Shown here: piece by piece, positions 25,287-33,564 of the stretch | Layout: the number at the start of each line of letters is the position of its first letter | Position numbering within the stretch: the first letter of the stretch is position 1 | Assembly: GCA_022797535.1 (NCBI GenBank) | Contig: JAAWKU010000034.1 | Coordinates: 1-35,448 of the forward strand | Direction: 5' to 3' | Length of the DNA stretch: 35,448 nucleotides | DNA from: Lachnospiraceae bacterium | Lineage (GTDB): Bacteria; Bacillota; Clostridia; Lachnospirales; Lachnospiraceae | Translations under genes and position numbers: made by a program | Notes under the pieces: generated by a model | What the model saw: only the letters and a program-made list of their open reading frames with translations | Told to the model about the DNA's origin: nothing | Databases searched by the model: none

Positions 25287-25634
25287 ATGGAGCAGGAACG
25301 GGTGGTGCTCTGCGGCGCCAACGCCTATGAGCAGAAATATTATTTTAATCAGGCATTTAAAGGGATTCCGGAATCCATCCAGGAGGAACTGCATATTATA
25401 TGTGTGCTGTTCACCGAAGAGGTAGGAGGCGTGTTTACCATTGTGTTTGAGCCGGACGGTTCCGTGTCCCTGGAGACCAATGCGGAGGATGGAGACTTTT
25501 ATTATGATGAGATCAGCAGCGGGCTGCTGGTGTCGGAGATCCGCAGGAAAAGGCGGGATCTTCTGGAGTCTCTGAGTCTGTATTACAGGGTTTTTATCTT
25601 GAAAGAGGATTTATCGGCGCTGCTGGAGGAATAA
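25287..25634 (+). CDS. Small conserved protein, probably DUF6145
   Basis: A 115-residue cytosolic protein with no signal peptide or membrane helix. From memory it resembles the DUF6145 family of Lachnospiraceae: VVLCGANAYEQKYYFN at the N-terminus, LHIICVLFTEEVGGVFTIVF in the middle, acidic DGDFYYDEI, and ESLSLYYRVFIL near the end. Function is unknown. It sits between birA and coaX, an arrangement I recall from related genomes, so a link to cofactor metabolism is only a guess. The ribosome site is modest (AAGAGGA). Its last bases, gctggaggaataag, reappear in the units of the tandem array that starts at its stop codon. Confidence 0.75.
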   Translation: MEQERVVLCGANAYEQKYYFNQAFKGIPESIQEELHIICVLFTEEVGGVFTIVFEPDGSVSLETNAEDGDFYYDEISSGLLVSEIRRKRRDLLESLSLYYRVFILKEDLSALLEE

Positions 25635-25822
25635 GCCTGTAAAGCGGGCAAGGCCAGCGCTGCCGTAGAAATAGCCTGTAAAGCGGGCAAGGCCAGCGCT
25701 GCCGTAGAAAAAGCCTGTGAAGTGGGCAAGGCCAGCGCTGCCGTAGAAATAGCCTGTGAAGCGGGTAAGGCCGGAGATGCTGGAGAAATAAGACTGTAAA
25801 GCGGGCAAAGCCAGCAATATGT
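25634..25822. repeat. 39-bp tandem repeat, about 4.8 units, at the stop codon of the DUF6145-like gene
   Basis: Units start at 25634, 25673, 25712 and 25751 with exact 39-bp period, and a partial fifth starts at 25790. Each begins agcctgtraag and most end gctgccgtagaaat; the fourth ends gctggagaaat, closer to the gene's own end gctggaggaat. The array therefore repeats the 3' end of the preceding gene, including the stop codon region. Confidence 0.95.
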
Positions 25823-25893
25823 GGGAACAGAGTAAGATTGAAAGCAAACTTTCAGGGGAATGCCTGCAGCGGCGGGCGGAAGGGAGGGGCAGC

Positions 25894-26667
25894 ATGATCT
25901 TAGTAGTAGATGTGGGCAATACCAATATCACCTGCGGCGTATATGGAAACCGGGAGATGAAGGCCACTTTTCGGATGACCACAAAGACGCCCCGGACTTC
26001 CGACGAATACGGCGTTATAATGAGCCAGCTTCTGGCGGCCAGGGGAGTCAGGGCCCAGTCCATCGAGGGCGTGGCAGTTGCCAGCGTGGTGCCGGATGTA
26101 ATGCACTCCCTGATGGGCGGCATTACGCGGTATGTGACCGGCCAGGTGCTGACTGTGGGACCTGGCATTAAGACAGGCATCAGGATCACCACGGAGGATC
26201 CCCGGGCCATCGGCGCAGACCGAATCGTGGATGCGGTGGCTGCTTACGAAAAGTACGGCGGGCCTGCCCTGGTTATCGACTTCAACACTGCCACCACTTA
26301 TGATTATGTGACTGGCCAGGGACATTTTGCGGCGGGCATCACCGCTCCGGGCATCCGTATCAGTTCTGAGGCCCTGTGGAAAGAGACGGCCAAGCTGCCT
26401 AACATAGAGATTAAAAAGCCCAAGTCCATTCTGGCCCAGGAGACCATCAGCAGTATGCAGGCGGGACTGGTGTATGGGCAGATCGGTCAGACGGAATATA
26501 TCATCAAAAAAGTGAAGGAGGAGACCGGCATCCCGGACATGAAGGTGGTGGCCACCGGCGGTCTGGGACGGCTGATTGCGGAGGAGACAGAGGCCATTGA
26601 TTTTTACGATCCTTATCTGACTCTGGACGGTCTGCGAATCCTGTACGAGAAAAACAGAAACAGATAA
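25894..26667 (+). CDS. coaX: Type III pantothenate kinase CoaX
   Basis: First step of coenzyme A synthesis: phosphorylates pantothenate. Type III enzymes need a monovalent cation and are not inhibited by CoA. It is 257 residues with the ASKHA fold: VVDVGNTN with Asp6 (phosphate 1 loop), [12 protein letters not shown] (107-118) with the catalytic Asp109, and DFNTATTYD (129-137, phosphate 2), where the usual DxGTATT glycine is Asn131. GITAPGI and [11 protein letters not shown] follow. The ATG at 25894 has GGGAGGGG upstream; the longer frame from 25819 is part of the 39-bp repeat. dusB starts 11 bp later, so they are one operon. Confidence 0.93.
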   Translation: MILVVDVGNTNITCGVYGNREMKATFRMTTKTPRTSDEYGVIMSQLLAARGVRAQSIEGVAVASVVPDVMHSLMGGITRYVTGQVLTVGPGIKTGIRITTEDPRAIGADRIVDAVAAYEKYGGPALVIDFNTATTYDYVTGQGHFAAGITAPGIRISSEALWKETAKLPNIEIKKPKSILAQETISSMQAGLVYGQIGQTEYIIKKVKEETGIPDMKVVATGGLGRLIAEETEAIDFYDPYLTLDGLRILYEKNRNR

Positions 26668-26678
26668 AAGAGGAAAAC

Positions 26679-27647
26679 ATGAGCATTTTACAGATCGGAA
26701 ATGTGATTTTAGACAACAATGTAATCTTGGCTCCCATGGCAGGTGTGACAGACCTGCCATTTCGTGTATTGTGCAAGGAACAGGGGGCCGGCCTGGTGTG
26801 CATGGAGATGGTCAGCGCCAAGGCCATTTACTACAATAATAAAAATACGGAGCAACTGCTGGAGATTTGCTCGGGGGAAATGCCGGTTTCCCTGCAACTT
26901 TTCGGCTCCGACCCGGATATCCTCAGCGAGATGGCCAAGCGGATTGAGGAGCGTCCCTTTGCCATCCTGGACCTGAACATGGGTTGTCCCGTACCCAAAG
27001 TGGCAGGCAATGGCGAGGGATCAGCCCTGATGAAAAATCCCAGCTTGGCCAGGGAAATCCTGTCCAAGCTGGTAAAGGCCATCCGTAAGCCTGTAACGGT
27101 GAAAATCCGCAAGGGCTTTGACGAGGAACATGTCAATGCGGTGGAGATTGCCCGGATTGCGGAGGACTGCGGCGTGGCGGCGGTAACGGTTCATGGCCGC
27201 ACCAGGCAGCAGTATTACAGCGGCAAGGCTGACTGGGATATCATCGCAGCAGTGAAGGATGCGGTGAAGATTCCGGTGATCGGCAACGGGGATGTGGTGG
27301 ACGCCAGTACGGCGGAGGCCATGCTGCGGCACACGGGCTGTGACGGAGTGATGATCGGCCGGGCAGCCCAGGGCAATCCCTGGATTTTCCGGGAGACGGT
27401 CCAATATCTGGAGACCGGTATTCTTCCGCCCCGTCCCACCCCCGGGGAGGTAAAGGAACTGGTACGGCAGCATGCGGCTCTGCAGATGCAGTATAAGGGG
27501 GAATACACAGCAGTGCGGGAGATGCGCAAACATCTGGCCTGGTATACGGCGGGATATCCTCACTCTGCCCGTTTCCGGCAGACCATTAACACTATGGAGA
27601 CCATGGAACAGTTATTGGCGGGACTGGAAGAAATATTCGGGACGTAA
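26679..27647 (+). CDS. dusB: tRNA-dihydrouridine synthase DusB
   Basis: FMN enzyme that reduces uridines in the D-loop of tRNA. It is 322 residues. The TIM barrel begins LAPMAGVTDLPFR; the catalytic Cys103 lies in LNMGCPVPKVAGNGEGSAL; the tRNA and flavin site include VTVKIRKGFD, VTVHGRTRQQYYSGKADW and PVIGNGDV...GVMIGRAAQGNPW. The helical tail includes EMRKHLAWYTAG. AAGAGGA precedes the ATG. It is directly behind coaX. Confidence 0.95.
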   Translation: MSILQIGNVILDNNVILAPMAGVTDLPFRVLCKEQGAGLVCMEMVSAKAIYYNNKNTEQLLEICSGEMPVSLQLFGSDPDILSEMAKRIEERPFAILDLNMGCPVPKVAGNGEGSALMKNPSLAREILSKLVKAIRKPVTVKIRKGFDEEHVNAVEIARIAEDCGVAAVTVHGRTRQQYYSGKADWDIIAAVKDAVKIPVIGNGDVVDASTAEAMLRHTGCDGVMIGRAAQGNPWIFRETVQYLETGILPPRPTPGEVKELVRQHAALQMQYKGEYTAVREMRKHLAWYTAGYPHSARFRQTINTMETMEQLLAGLEEIFGT

Positions 27648-27718
27648 GCCCCCGGGATTTTGGCGGATGCATATTTTTGCCCTGAACCACATAGAGTAGT
27701 GATTGAAAAACAGGCTAT

Positions 27719-28930
27719 TTGTCACATTGCAGGCAGGTTTGGCCCGTGGCGCTGGAACGTTTGCAGATGGGACAGATGCATCTGAGCCGGGTGACGCTGC
27801 TGGAACCGTATTTGGAGGCGTGGCGGCATCCTTCCCATGTGTGCGGTGTGATATGGGACAAGATCAGGGAGCGTTGCCCGGAGGGAGCGGGCCTGCGGGA
27901 ACTACACAGGTGTTTTCCAGATTACCAGGTATGGGACAGGAGTTTTCAGGGGTATTTGCAGCGGCATAAGATGAACCGAGAGTGGCTGCGGGTGTGGCAG
28001 GTTCCTTTTTTTGACCGATACGGCGGGGCAGAGCAGCTGCAGATTCTGATGGACAATGTGGAGGATTGGCAGCGTTTCTCCCGGATCCTGGTACTGGGAT
28101 TCGACCCGGACATGGCAGTGTGGCTGCCTCTGCTGGCGCGTCGGGCCAGGGGAATTGATTTTTATTTGGACTATGAACCCAGGGGCATGGAGGAACTTCA
28201 GGAGTGGATCGGAGAGGAGTATGGGCTGGTGAGCCAGTGGCGGATTTTGGAAAGCCGGGAGGACTTGCATGTCTGGCCGGGGTCGCCCGCCTCAGGGCAG
28301 AAAGTATTGGATAGCGGGTCAGAGTTGCCTGCATCAGGGCTGAGGGTATTGGACAGCAGATCGGAGTTGCCTGCATCAGGGCAGAAAGTATTGGATAGCG
28401 GGCTGGAGCCGTCTGCATCAGGGCAGAAAGTATTGGATGGTAGGCAGGGGACGCCTGCGTCAGGACAGAGGGTATCGGATGTGGAGGCGAAGCCGCCCGC
28501 TATCAGACGGAGAACATCAGATACAGGGCCGAGGCTGTTTGCCTTTGGCCGGAAGAAATCGAATACGGTGGTAGAGCTACCTGTCACCGATCAGAGGGTA
28601 TCGGATGTGGAGTTGGAACAGCACACTGCCGGACAAAAGGCATTGGATGTCGGACGGGTGACTCCAGGTTCACCCTGGCTGGGAGATAAGGCAGCGGCGG
28701 AGAAAAGGAGGCAATCTTACCCGGGATTGAGTCAATATTTCCGGGGGTATGAAGAGCCCTGCCTGGTGCTGGATTTCACTGGTACGGCAGATATCCCGGT
28801 GACAGGGCTCAGAGCCGGCAGCATGTGGTGGGATCTGGGAGCCCTGGAAGAGAAGCGGCATCTGCTGGAGGACCGACCTTTGGGGGTGAGATATGTGTCG
28901 CTGCGGACCCTATGGAGGGATTTGGTGTAA
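27719..28930 (+). CDS. Unknown protein with nine 14-residue repeats between two conserved-looking parts
   Basis: I do not recognise a family. The frame is 403 residues if read from the TTG at 27719; a GTG at 27746 or ATG at 27767 are alternative starts and none has a strong ribosome site. Residues about 30-185 look like a folded cytosolic domain (WDRSFQGYLQ, RILVLGFDPDMAVWLPLLARR, GIDFYLDYEPRGMEELQEWI). Residues 191-316 are nine degenerate copies of a 14-residue unit, consensus ASGQKVLDSGSELP, hydrophilic and probably disordered. The final 70 residues (YPGLSQYFRGYEEPCLVLDF ... VRYVSLRTLWRDLV) look folded again and share the hydrophobic ILVLGF / LVLDF strand style. It lies between dusB and greA. 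The repeat probably expanded inside a shorter ancestral gene. Confidence 0.65.
   Translation: MSHCRQVWPVALERLQMGQMHLSRVTLLEPYLEAWRHPSHVCGVIWDKIRERCPEGAGLRELHRCFPDYQVWDRSFQGYLQRHKMNREWLRVWQVPFFDRYGGAEQLQILMDNVEDWQRFSRILVLGFDPDMAVWLPLLARRARGIDFYLDYEPRGMEELQEWIGEEYGLVSQWRILESREDLHVWPGSPASGQKVLDSGSELPASGLRVLDSRSELPASGQKVLDSGLEPSASGQKVLDGRQGTPASGQRVSDVEAKPPAIRRRTSDTGPRLFAFGRKKSNTVVELPVTDQRVSDVELEQHTAGQKALDVGRVTPGSPWLGDKAAAEKRRQSYPGLSQYFRGYEEPCLVLDFTGTADIPVTGLRAGSMWWDLGALEEKRHLLEDRPLGVRYVSLRTLWRDLV
28289..28666. repeat. 42-bp coding tandem repeat x9
   Basis: Nine contiguous 42-bp units start at 28289, 28331, 28373, 28415, 28457, 28499, 28541, 28583 and 28625. The first four are close copies (gcatcagggcagaaagtatt), later ones increasingly diverged. 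The period is a multiple of three and contains no stop in the gene frame. Confidence 0.93.
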
Positions 28931-29050
28931 CGCGATGACAGAACAATCCGTTTTATACAGATAATCGCTACATTTCCGGGCCGAAGATTAACTGTGTATG
29001 CCTTGGGGCTTGTGCGAGAGAGCAGGATTGAGCGCATTGTTCTCCAACAA

Positions 29051-29264
29051 GAGTGCTTGTTTATGTGAGTGTATCTGCTCATATGAGAGTGTCTGCTTAT
29101 GGGAGAGTACCTGTTTATACGAGAGTGTCTGCTTATGCGGGCGTGTCTGTCTACGCGAGAGTGTCCGCTTATACGAAATTGTCTATTTATGTGGGAGCAT
29201 CTGCTCATGCGAGAGTATCTTTCTATACGAGAGTGCCTGCTTACACGAGCATGCCAGTTTACAA
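29051..29264. repeat. 18-bp tandem repeat x12 directly before the greA promoter
   Basis: Twelve contiguous degenerate units, consensus gagagtgtctgcttatgc, fill 29051-29264 (first unit 16 bp). The 18-bp period is open in more than one frame, so the open frames across it are not evidence of coding. The rest of 28931-29050 shows no gene. Confidence 0.92.
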
Positions 29265-29274
29265 CAAGTGGTAC

Positions 29275-29303
29275 TTGACACCACTTGGAAAATTCAGTAT
29301 AAT
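29275..29303 (+). promoter_or_regulatory. Consensus sigma-A promoter of greA-lysS
   Basis: TTGACA (29275-29280), exactly 17 bp and TATAAT (29298-29303): both boxes are perfect. It lies 10 bp after the end of the 18-bp array and 66 bp before greA. Confidence 0.92.
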
Positions 29304-29369
29304 ACGGTGTGCCAATTAGGAAAACAACGTTTTTACTATAAATATATAAAGAAGGAAGGGGATTACGGA

Positions 29370-29732
29370 ATGCAGGAAAAGAAGAACATTTTGACCTATG
29401 AGGGCCTGAAGAAGTACGAGGAGGAACTTCACGAGTTGAAGGTGGTGAAACGTCAGGAAGTGGCCCAGAAGATCAAGGAAGCAAGAGAGCAGGGAGACCT
29501 GTCTGAAAACGCTGAGTACGACGCGGCTAAGGACGAGCAGAGAGATATTGAAGCCCGCATCGAGGAATTGGAGAAGATTCTGAAGAATGCCGAGGTAGTA
29601 GTAGAGGAAGAGGTGGATCTGGACAAGATCAGCATCGGCTGTCGTGTCAAACTGCTCGGTGATACGGTGGAAGTGGAAACCCAGGCAGGCACATTTTCAT
29701 ACAAAGTACTGGAGATCCAGAGAAGCAACTGA
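29370..29732 (+). CDS. greA: Transcript cleavage factor GreA, internally deleted in the C-terminal domain
   Basis: GreA enters the RNA polymerase secondary channel and stimulates cleavage of backtracked RNA. The N-terminal coiled coil (1-75) is intact, with the acidic tip in [18 protein letters not shown] (Asp and Glu that coordinate the catalytic Mg). The C-terminal FKBP-like domain is too short: [10 protein letters not shown] runs directly into [20 protein letters not shown]. Family members have about 38 residues between these blocks, including the usual SxEAN...ISxxSPxGxALxGKKxG part. Total length is 120 residues against about 158. The frame is kept, so a protein is made if the deletion is real, but polymerase docking may be impaired. 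The start follows AAGGAAGGGG. lysS follows 41 bp later. Confidence 0.88.
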   Translation: MQEKKNILTYEGLKKYEEELHELKVVKRQEVAQKIKEAREQGDLSENAEYDAAKDEQRDIEARIEELEKILKNAEVVVEEEVDLDKISIGCRVKLLGDTVEVETQAGTFSYKVLEIQRSN

Positions 29733-29773
29733 CCGAAGACAGGAAATGGGGATTTAAAATAGGAGATAAAAAA

Positions 29774-31279
29774 GTGGCAGAAGAAAAGAACAACCAGGCA
29801 AAGCAGGAACAGCAGCAGGATATCGGTCAGCTGCTGAAGGTGAGAAGGGAGAAACTGGCTGGTCTGCAGGAGGCGGGCAAGGACCCCTTTCAGATCACCA
29901 AATACGATGTGACTCACCACAGTACGCAGATCAAGGACCAATACGGGGAATTGGAGGGTAAGACTGTGCGCATCGCGGGACGCATTATGTCCAAGCGCAT
30001 TATGGGTAAGGCTTCTTTCTGCAATATCCAGGATCTGCCCGGCAATATACAGTGCTATGTGGCCAGGGACAGCATCGGTGAGGAAGCCTATGCGGATTTT
30101 AAAAAGTATGATGTGGGGGACATTGCGGGCATCGAGGGAGAGGTATTTACTACCAAAACCGGGGAGATTTCCGTACATGCCACAGGCGTAACCCTGCTGG
30201 CCAAGAGCCTGCAGATTCTGCCGGAGAAGTATCATGGGCTGACCAACACGGATATCCGCTACCGTCAGAGATACACGGATCTGATTATGAATGCGGAAGT
30301 GAAGGACACCTTTATTAAGCGTTCCCGTATCATCAAGGAGATCCGCAATTTTCTGGATGGCAGGGGCTTTATGGAAGTGGAGACTCCCATGCTGGTGCCC
30401 AATGCGGGCGGCGCGGCAGCCCGGCCCTTCGAGACGCACTACAATGCGCTGGACGAGGATGTGAAGCTGCGGATTTCCCTGGAACTGTATCTGAAGCGAC
30501 TTATTGTAGGTGGTCTGGAGCGGGTATATGAGATTGGCCGGGTATTCCGCAATGAGGGCGTGGACACCCGCCACAATCCGGAGTTTACCCTGATGGAACT
30601 GTATCAGGCTTACACCGACTACGAGGGCATGATGGAATTGACGGAGAGTATGTTCCGCTATCTGGCCCAGACCGTGTGCGGCAGTACCGTCATCACTTAT
30701 AATGGCATGGAGATTGACTTTGGAAAACCCTTTGAGCGTATTACCATGAATGAATGCATCAAGAAGTACGCGGGAGTGGATTTTGACGCGGTGGAGAGCG
30801 ACGAAACCGCCAAGGCTCTGGCTGACCAGCACCATATAGCATATGAGGCCCGTCACACCAAGGGGGATATCATCAATCTGTTCTTTGAGGAATATTGTGA
30901 GAAGAATCTGGTGCAGCCCACTTTCGTGATGGACCACCCCCTGGCCATTTCCCCGCTGACCAAGAAGAAGCCTGAAGATCCCGAAAAGGTGGAGCGCTTT
31001 GAGCTGTTTATTAACACCTGGGAGATGTGCAACGCCTATTCCGAGTTGAACGATCCCCTGGACCAGAGGGAGCGCTTCGCGGCTCAGGACGCGGCCTTTG
31101 CTGCTGGGGACGAGGAGGCCAACCATACGGATGAGGACTTCCTGAATGCCCTGGAAATCGGTATGCCCCCCACTGGAGGCATCGGCTACGGTATTGACCG
31201 GCTGGTGATGCTGCTCACCGACAGCCCGGCCATCCGGGATGTGCTGCTGTTCCCGACGATGAAGAGCATTGATAAATAA
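29774..31279 (+). CDS. lysS: Lysyl-tRNA synthetase, class II
   Basis: Charges tRNA-Lys with lysine. It is 501 residues, the normal bacterial length. The N-terminal anticodon-binding OB fold (about 60-165) contains VRIAGRIMSKRIMGKASFCN. The class II catalytic core shows motif 1 (IIKEIRNFLDGRGFMEVETP), motif 2 (YEIGRVFRNEGVDTRHNPEF) and motif 3 (GGIGYGIDRLVMLL). The start is a GTG at 29774 with TAGGAG 10 bases upstream; no ATG fits. It is cotranscribed with greA from the consensus promoter at 29275, a common arrangement in this group. Confidence 0.97.
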   Translation: MAEEKNNQAKQEQQQDIGQLLKVRREKLAGLQEAGKDPFQITKYDVTHHSTQIKDQYGELEGKTVRIAGRIMSKRIMGKASFCNIQDLPGNIQCYVARDSIGEEAYADFKKYDVGDIAGIEGEVFTTKTGEISVHATGVTLLAKSLQILPEKYHGLTNTDIRYRQRYTDLIMNAEVKDTFIKRSRIIKEIRNFLDGRGFMEVETPMLVPNAGGAAARPFETHYNALDEDVKLRISLELYLKRLIVGGLERVYEIGRVFRNEGVDTRHNPEFTLMELYQAYTDYEGMMELTESMFRYLAQTVCGSTVITYNGMEIDFGKPFERITMNECIKKYAGVDFDAVESDETAKALADQHHIAYEARHTKGDIINLFFEEYCEKNLVQPTFVMDHPLAISPLTKKKPEDPEKVERFELFINTWEMCNAYSELNDPLDQRERFAAQDAAFAAGDEEANHTDEDFLNALEIGMPPTGGIGYGIDRLVMLLTDSPAIRDVLLFPTMKSIDK

Positions 31280-31399
31280 CTGTCCCCAAAACTCAGTATT
31301 TATGCGGGATTGCAGAATTTAGAAGTCCTGAAAAACCGTTTACTACTACTTTTTACAACTTTTGTGAGGAAAGCTACGAATCAGTATGAGATTAGATGC

Positions 31400-31443
31400 A
31401 AGGCGGATTTGGCTTCTTTTATGAATGTCAGATCCGCTTTTTA
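31400..31443 (+). terminator. Long-stem terminator between lysS and the integrase remnant
   Basis: aggcggatttggc (31401-31413) pairs with gtcagatccgctt (31427-31439, three wobble or mismatched positions) and is followed by TTT. A-rich bases before it allow some function for the minus-strand remnant too. It marks the end of the housekeeping backbone. Confidence 0.65.
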
Positions 31444-31814
31444 CATCAGGGACAGCTGACTGCTTAAATTTTCAGCTGTAGTTTTCATTTTTTCCTGTGT
31501 GATATGCGTATAAATATCCATAGTTGCTGAGAAATCAGCGTGGCCCATGACCTGCTGGATAAATTTAATTTCCGCAGTGCTTTCACATATTCTGGTACAA
31601 AATGTATGTTGAGGATTATGGACACTAAAATGGGGCATCAATTCCGGCTCTCGATTTTCTAATGCTGCTTGATCCATTTCTGCCATATTGCATTCCGTAT
31701 AATTGTCCGATTGATATTATGGGCACCAACAAAAGAACCGGAACGGTTGCGGTACACGAAGTCATGATATCCTTCCAAAATCAATGGAGTGTCTGAATAT
31801 AGAGCATTTTTCAT
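31441..31814 (-). pseudogene. Tyrosine recombinase (integrase) remnant, C-terminal part, frameshifted
   Basis: Two overlapping minus-strand frames together resemble the catalytic domain of Tn916-type integrases. Frame 1 (31814 to 31659) reads YHDFVYRNRSGSFVGAHNIN and stops; frame 2 (31686 to 31441) continues MPHFSVHNPQHTFCTRICES, FIQQVMGHADFSATMDIYTH. A shift of one or two bases near 31690 is needed to join them. The usual HNLRHTF box reads HNPQHTF, so the second catalytic Arg is lost, while GH and the Tyr nucleophile (DIY) remain. The N-terminal two thirds of the protein are absent. It is a dead remnant of an integrated element. Confidence 0.85.
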
Positions 31815-32009
31815 TTGGTATTAGCCAATGACAGCTACAAGGACGCCAGAACCGCAGGAGTTGGGATAGGAGTTATAGCCATTCTTCTTATTATTATGCA
31901 TTTATTTGAAGGTATGCTTCCAGCCGGTTTTGCTTATATAGCACTTGGAATTATCCTTGTTGATGTTGTGTTAATTATCCTTGACGGCAATACGGTCTGT
32001 CGAAAATAG
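31803..32009 (+). pseudogene. Membrane protein fragment with two helices
   Basis: The frame is open from 31803; recognisable protein begins LANDSYKDARTAG and then has two hydrophobic helices (VGIGVIAILLIIMHL and GFAYIALGIILVDVVLIIL) ending DGNTVCRK. There is no ATG and no ribosome site, and the 5' side abuts the integrase remnant at about 31815, so this looks like the 3' part of a gene cut at a recombination junction. A TTG at 31815 could serve as a start if it is expressed. Function unknown. Confidence 0.5.
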
Positions 32010-32060
32010 TAAATGGCAGATTATATATGAATTATCTAAAATTAACCAGGAGGGAAAAAG

Positions 32061-32531
32061 ATGAAGTTAGAACGATGCAAAAAAGAATCCTTTGTTGTAA
32101 TCGGGAAGGAAGGCTCCACTTTAGATGGAGAAGGATTTATCCAGAAGCTGTGGAATGACGCAAATTCTCATTTTGGGGAAATTCAACATCTGGCAAAGAA
32201 GGATGCTGATGGCAACATAAGCGGAATCTGGGGGGTAATGTCTGATTTCTCCCACTCGTTTCATCCGTGGGAAGACTTTAATAAGGGGCTTTATCTTGCG
32301 GGGGTAGAATGTAATGAAGATGCAAAAGCCCCAGCTGGATGGACAAAGTGGGTCGTTCCTGCTTATGAGTATATTTATGTGGAATGTGATGAGGAGGATA
32401 TCTTTTCAAAGACAATAGCATATTTGAAAGAGAATGGGATTTCATTGGCAGGAGCAGTTCATGACTTTACCTGTCCGCAGACGGGGAAAACGTACATGTT
32501 CTTTCCTGTCAGGAAGTTACAGGAAGATTGA
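32061..32531 (+). CDS. Stand-alone GyrI-like / effector-binding domain protein
   Basis: A 156-residue protein of the GyrI-like (SHS2-type, AraC/Rob effector-binding) superfamily, which binds small amphipathic molecules. Supporting features are the start KLERCKKESFVVIGKEGST (the typical 'xxFxVIGxxxxT' strand), IQKLWNDANSHF, ISGIWGVMSDF, YLAGVECNEDAKAPAGWTKW and the closing VHDFTCPQTGKTYMFFPVRK. There is no DNA-binding domain attached, so it may sequester or modify a ligand rather than regulate transcription. AGGAGGG lies at a good distance before the ATG. It lies 29 bp upstream of an IS3 element. Confidence 0.8.
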   Translation: MKLERCKKESFVVIGKEGSTLDGEGFIQKLWNDANSHFGEIQHLAKKDADGNISGIWGVMSDFSHSFHPWEDFNKGLYLAGVECNEDAKAPAGWTKWVVPAYEYIYVECDEEDIFSKTIAYLKENGISLAGAVHDFTCPQTGKTYMFFPVRKLQED

Positions 32532-32565
32532 AAAATGTAGAAATCGGATGCCGTATCATTTAGGG

Positions 32566-33564
32566 TGACACCTCATACTCAAGGATTTGATGTATAATCA
32601 AAGAGGATAAGAAGGTATCCCACAATGGCACACAATCAGCGCAACTATGATACTGAATATAAAGTGCAGGCGGTTAAGCTGTCCCAGGAGATCGGAGCAG
32701 CAAAGACATCTTCCGAGCCTGGCGTCTGCGTCGACACCCTCTATGGATGGCGCAAAGACCAGGATCTGGCGGATGCCATGAGAGTAATCCATGATGAAGA
32801 TGAGTGCAACGACAGTTATGGCAGGGTCCGCATGTATCAGGCACTGCTCCTCAGACAGCCGGAGGGTGTGCGTACCCCCGGTGGGAGGACGGTTTACCGA
32901 GTCATGGAGGAGATTGGGCTCAGCCGCCGTCCCGGACGAAAGCCCAACGGCATCACCAAAGCGGACAGGGAGGCGCACAAATCCGATGATCTGCCCAAAA
33001 GGGATTTCACATCTTCCCAGCCGCTGCAGAAATGTGTCACGGACATCACTGAAATCAAGGCTAAGGACGGGAAACTCTATGTATCCGTGATCTTTGACTG
33101 TTTTGATTCCGGTGTCCTTGGTCTGGCGATGGATGATAACATGAAGGCAACCCTATGTAAGCGGATGCTTGAAAATGCGGTTTCCGCATATCCGGAACTG
33201 AAAGGCGCCATCGTCCATTCCGACCGCGGAACACAGTACACCAGCGAGGTTTACCGCAGGGCAGTTGCCAGATACGGCATTCTCCAGAGCATGAACAGCG
33301 CCGGAGGGCGCTGCCATGACAATGTCCGCTGCGAGAGCATCTGGGCATGGATGAAGGAGGAACTGCTCTATGGACGTTATGATACGGAAAGCATGACCAT
33401 AGAGGAACTTAAGCACCTCATCTGGAGATATTTCATCAGCTACTGGAACAACAGGAGAATATGCTCCGCCAATGATGGGTTTCTCCCATGGTCAAAAGAC
33501 AGAGGTATTATGAGAGCATGGAACATGCTGCATAGTCACCAATATCCTTGTATAAAAAGTGTCA
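32566..33564. mobile_element. IS3-family insertion sequence, internally shortened
   Basis: Ends read TGACAC...GTGTCA, and the similarity continues inward imperfectly (left ctcaaggat, right complement acaaggata). One transposase frame occupies the interior. The element is about 1.0 kb, shorter than the usual 1.2-1.5 kb of IS3. No clear target duplication is seen (ggg on the left, acc on the right), so the exact ends are uncertain by a few bases. Confidence 0.75.

Noticed and set aside
2003..29264. CRISPR arrays among the 35-42 bp repeats
   Set aside because: The units are contiguous without unique spacers and no cas gene is present.
28998..29369. A 124-residue N-terminal extension of GreA across the 18-bp repeat
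   Set aside because: It translates the repeat into Cys/Tyr-rich low complexity, passes over a perfect promoter, and GreA has its own ribosome site at the internal ATG.
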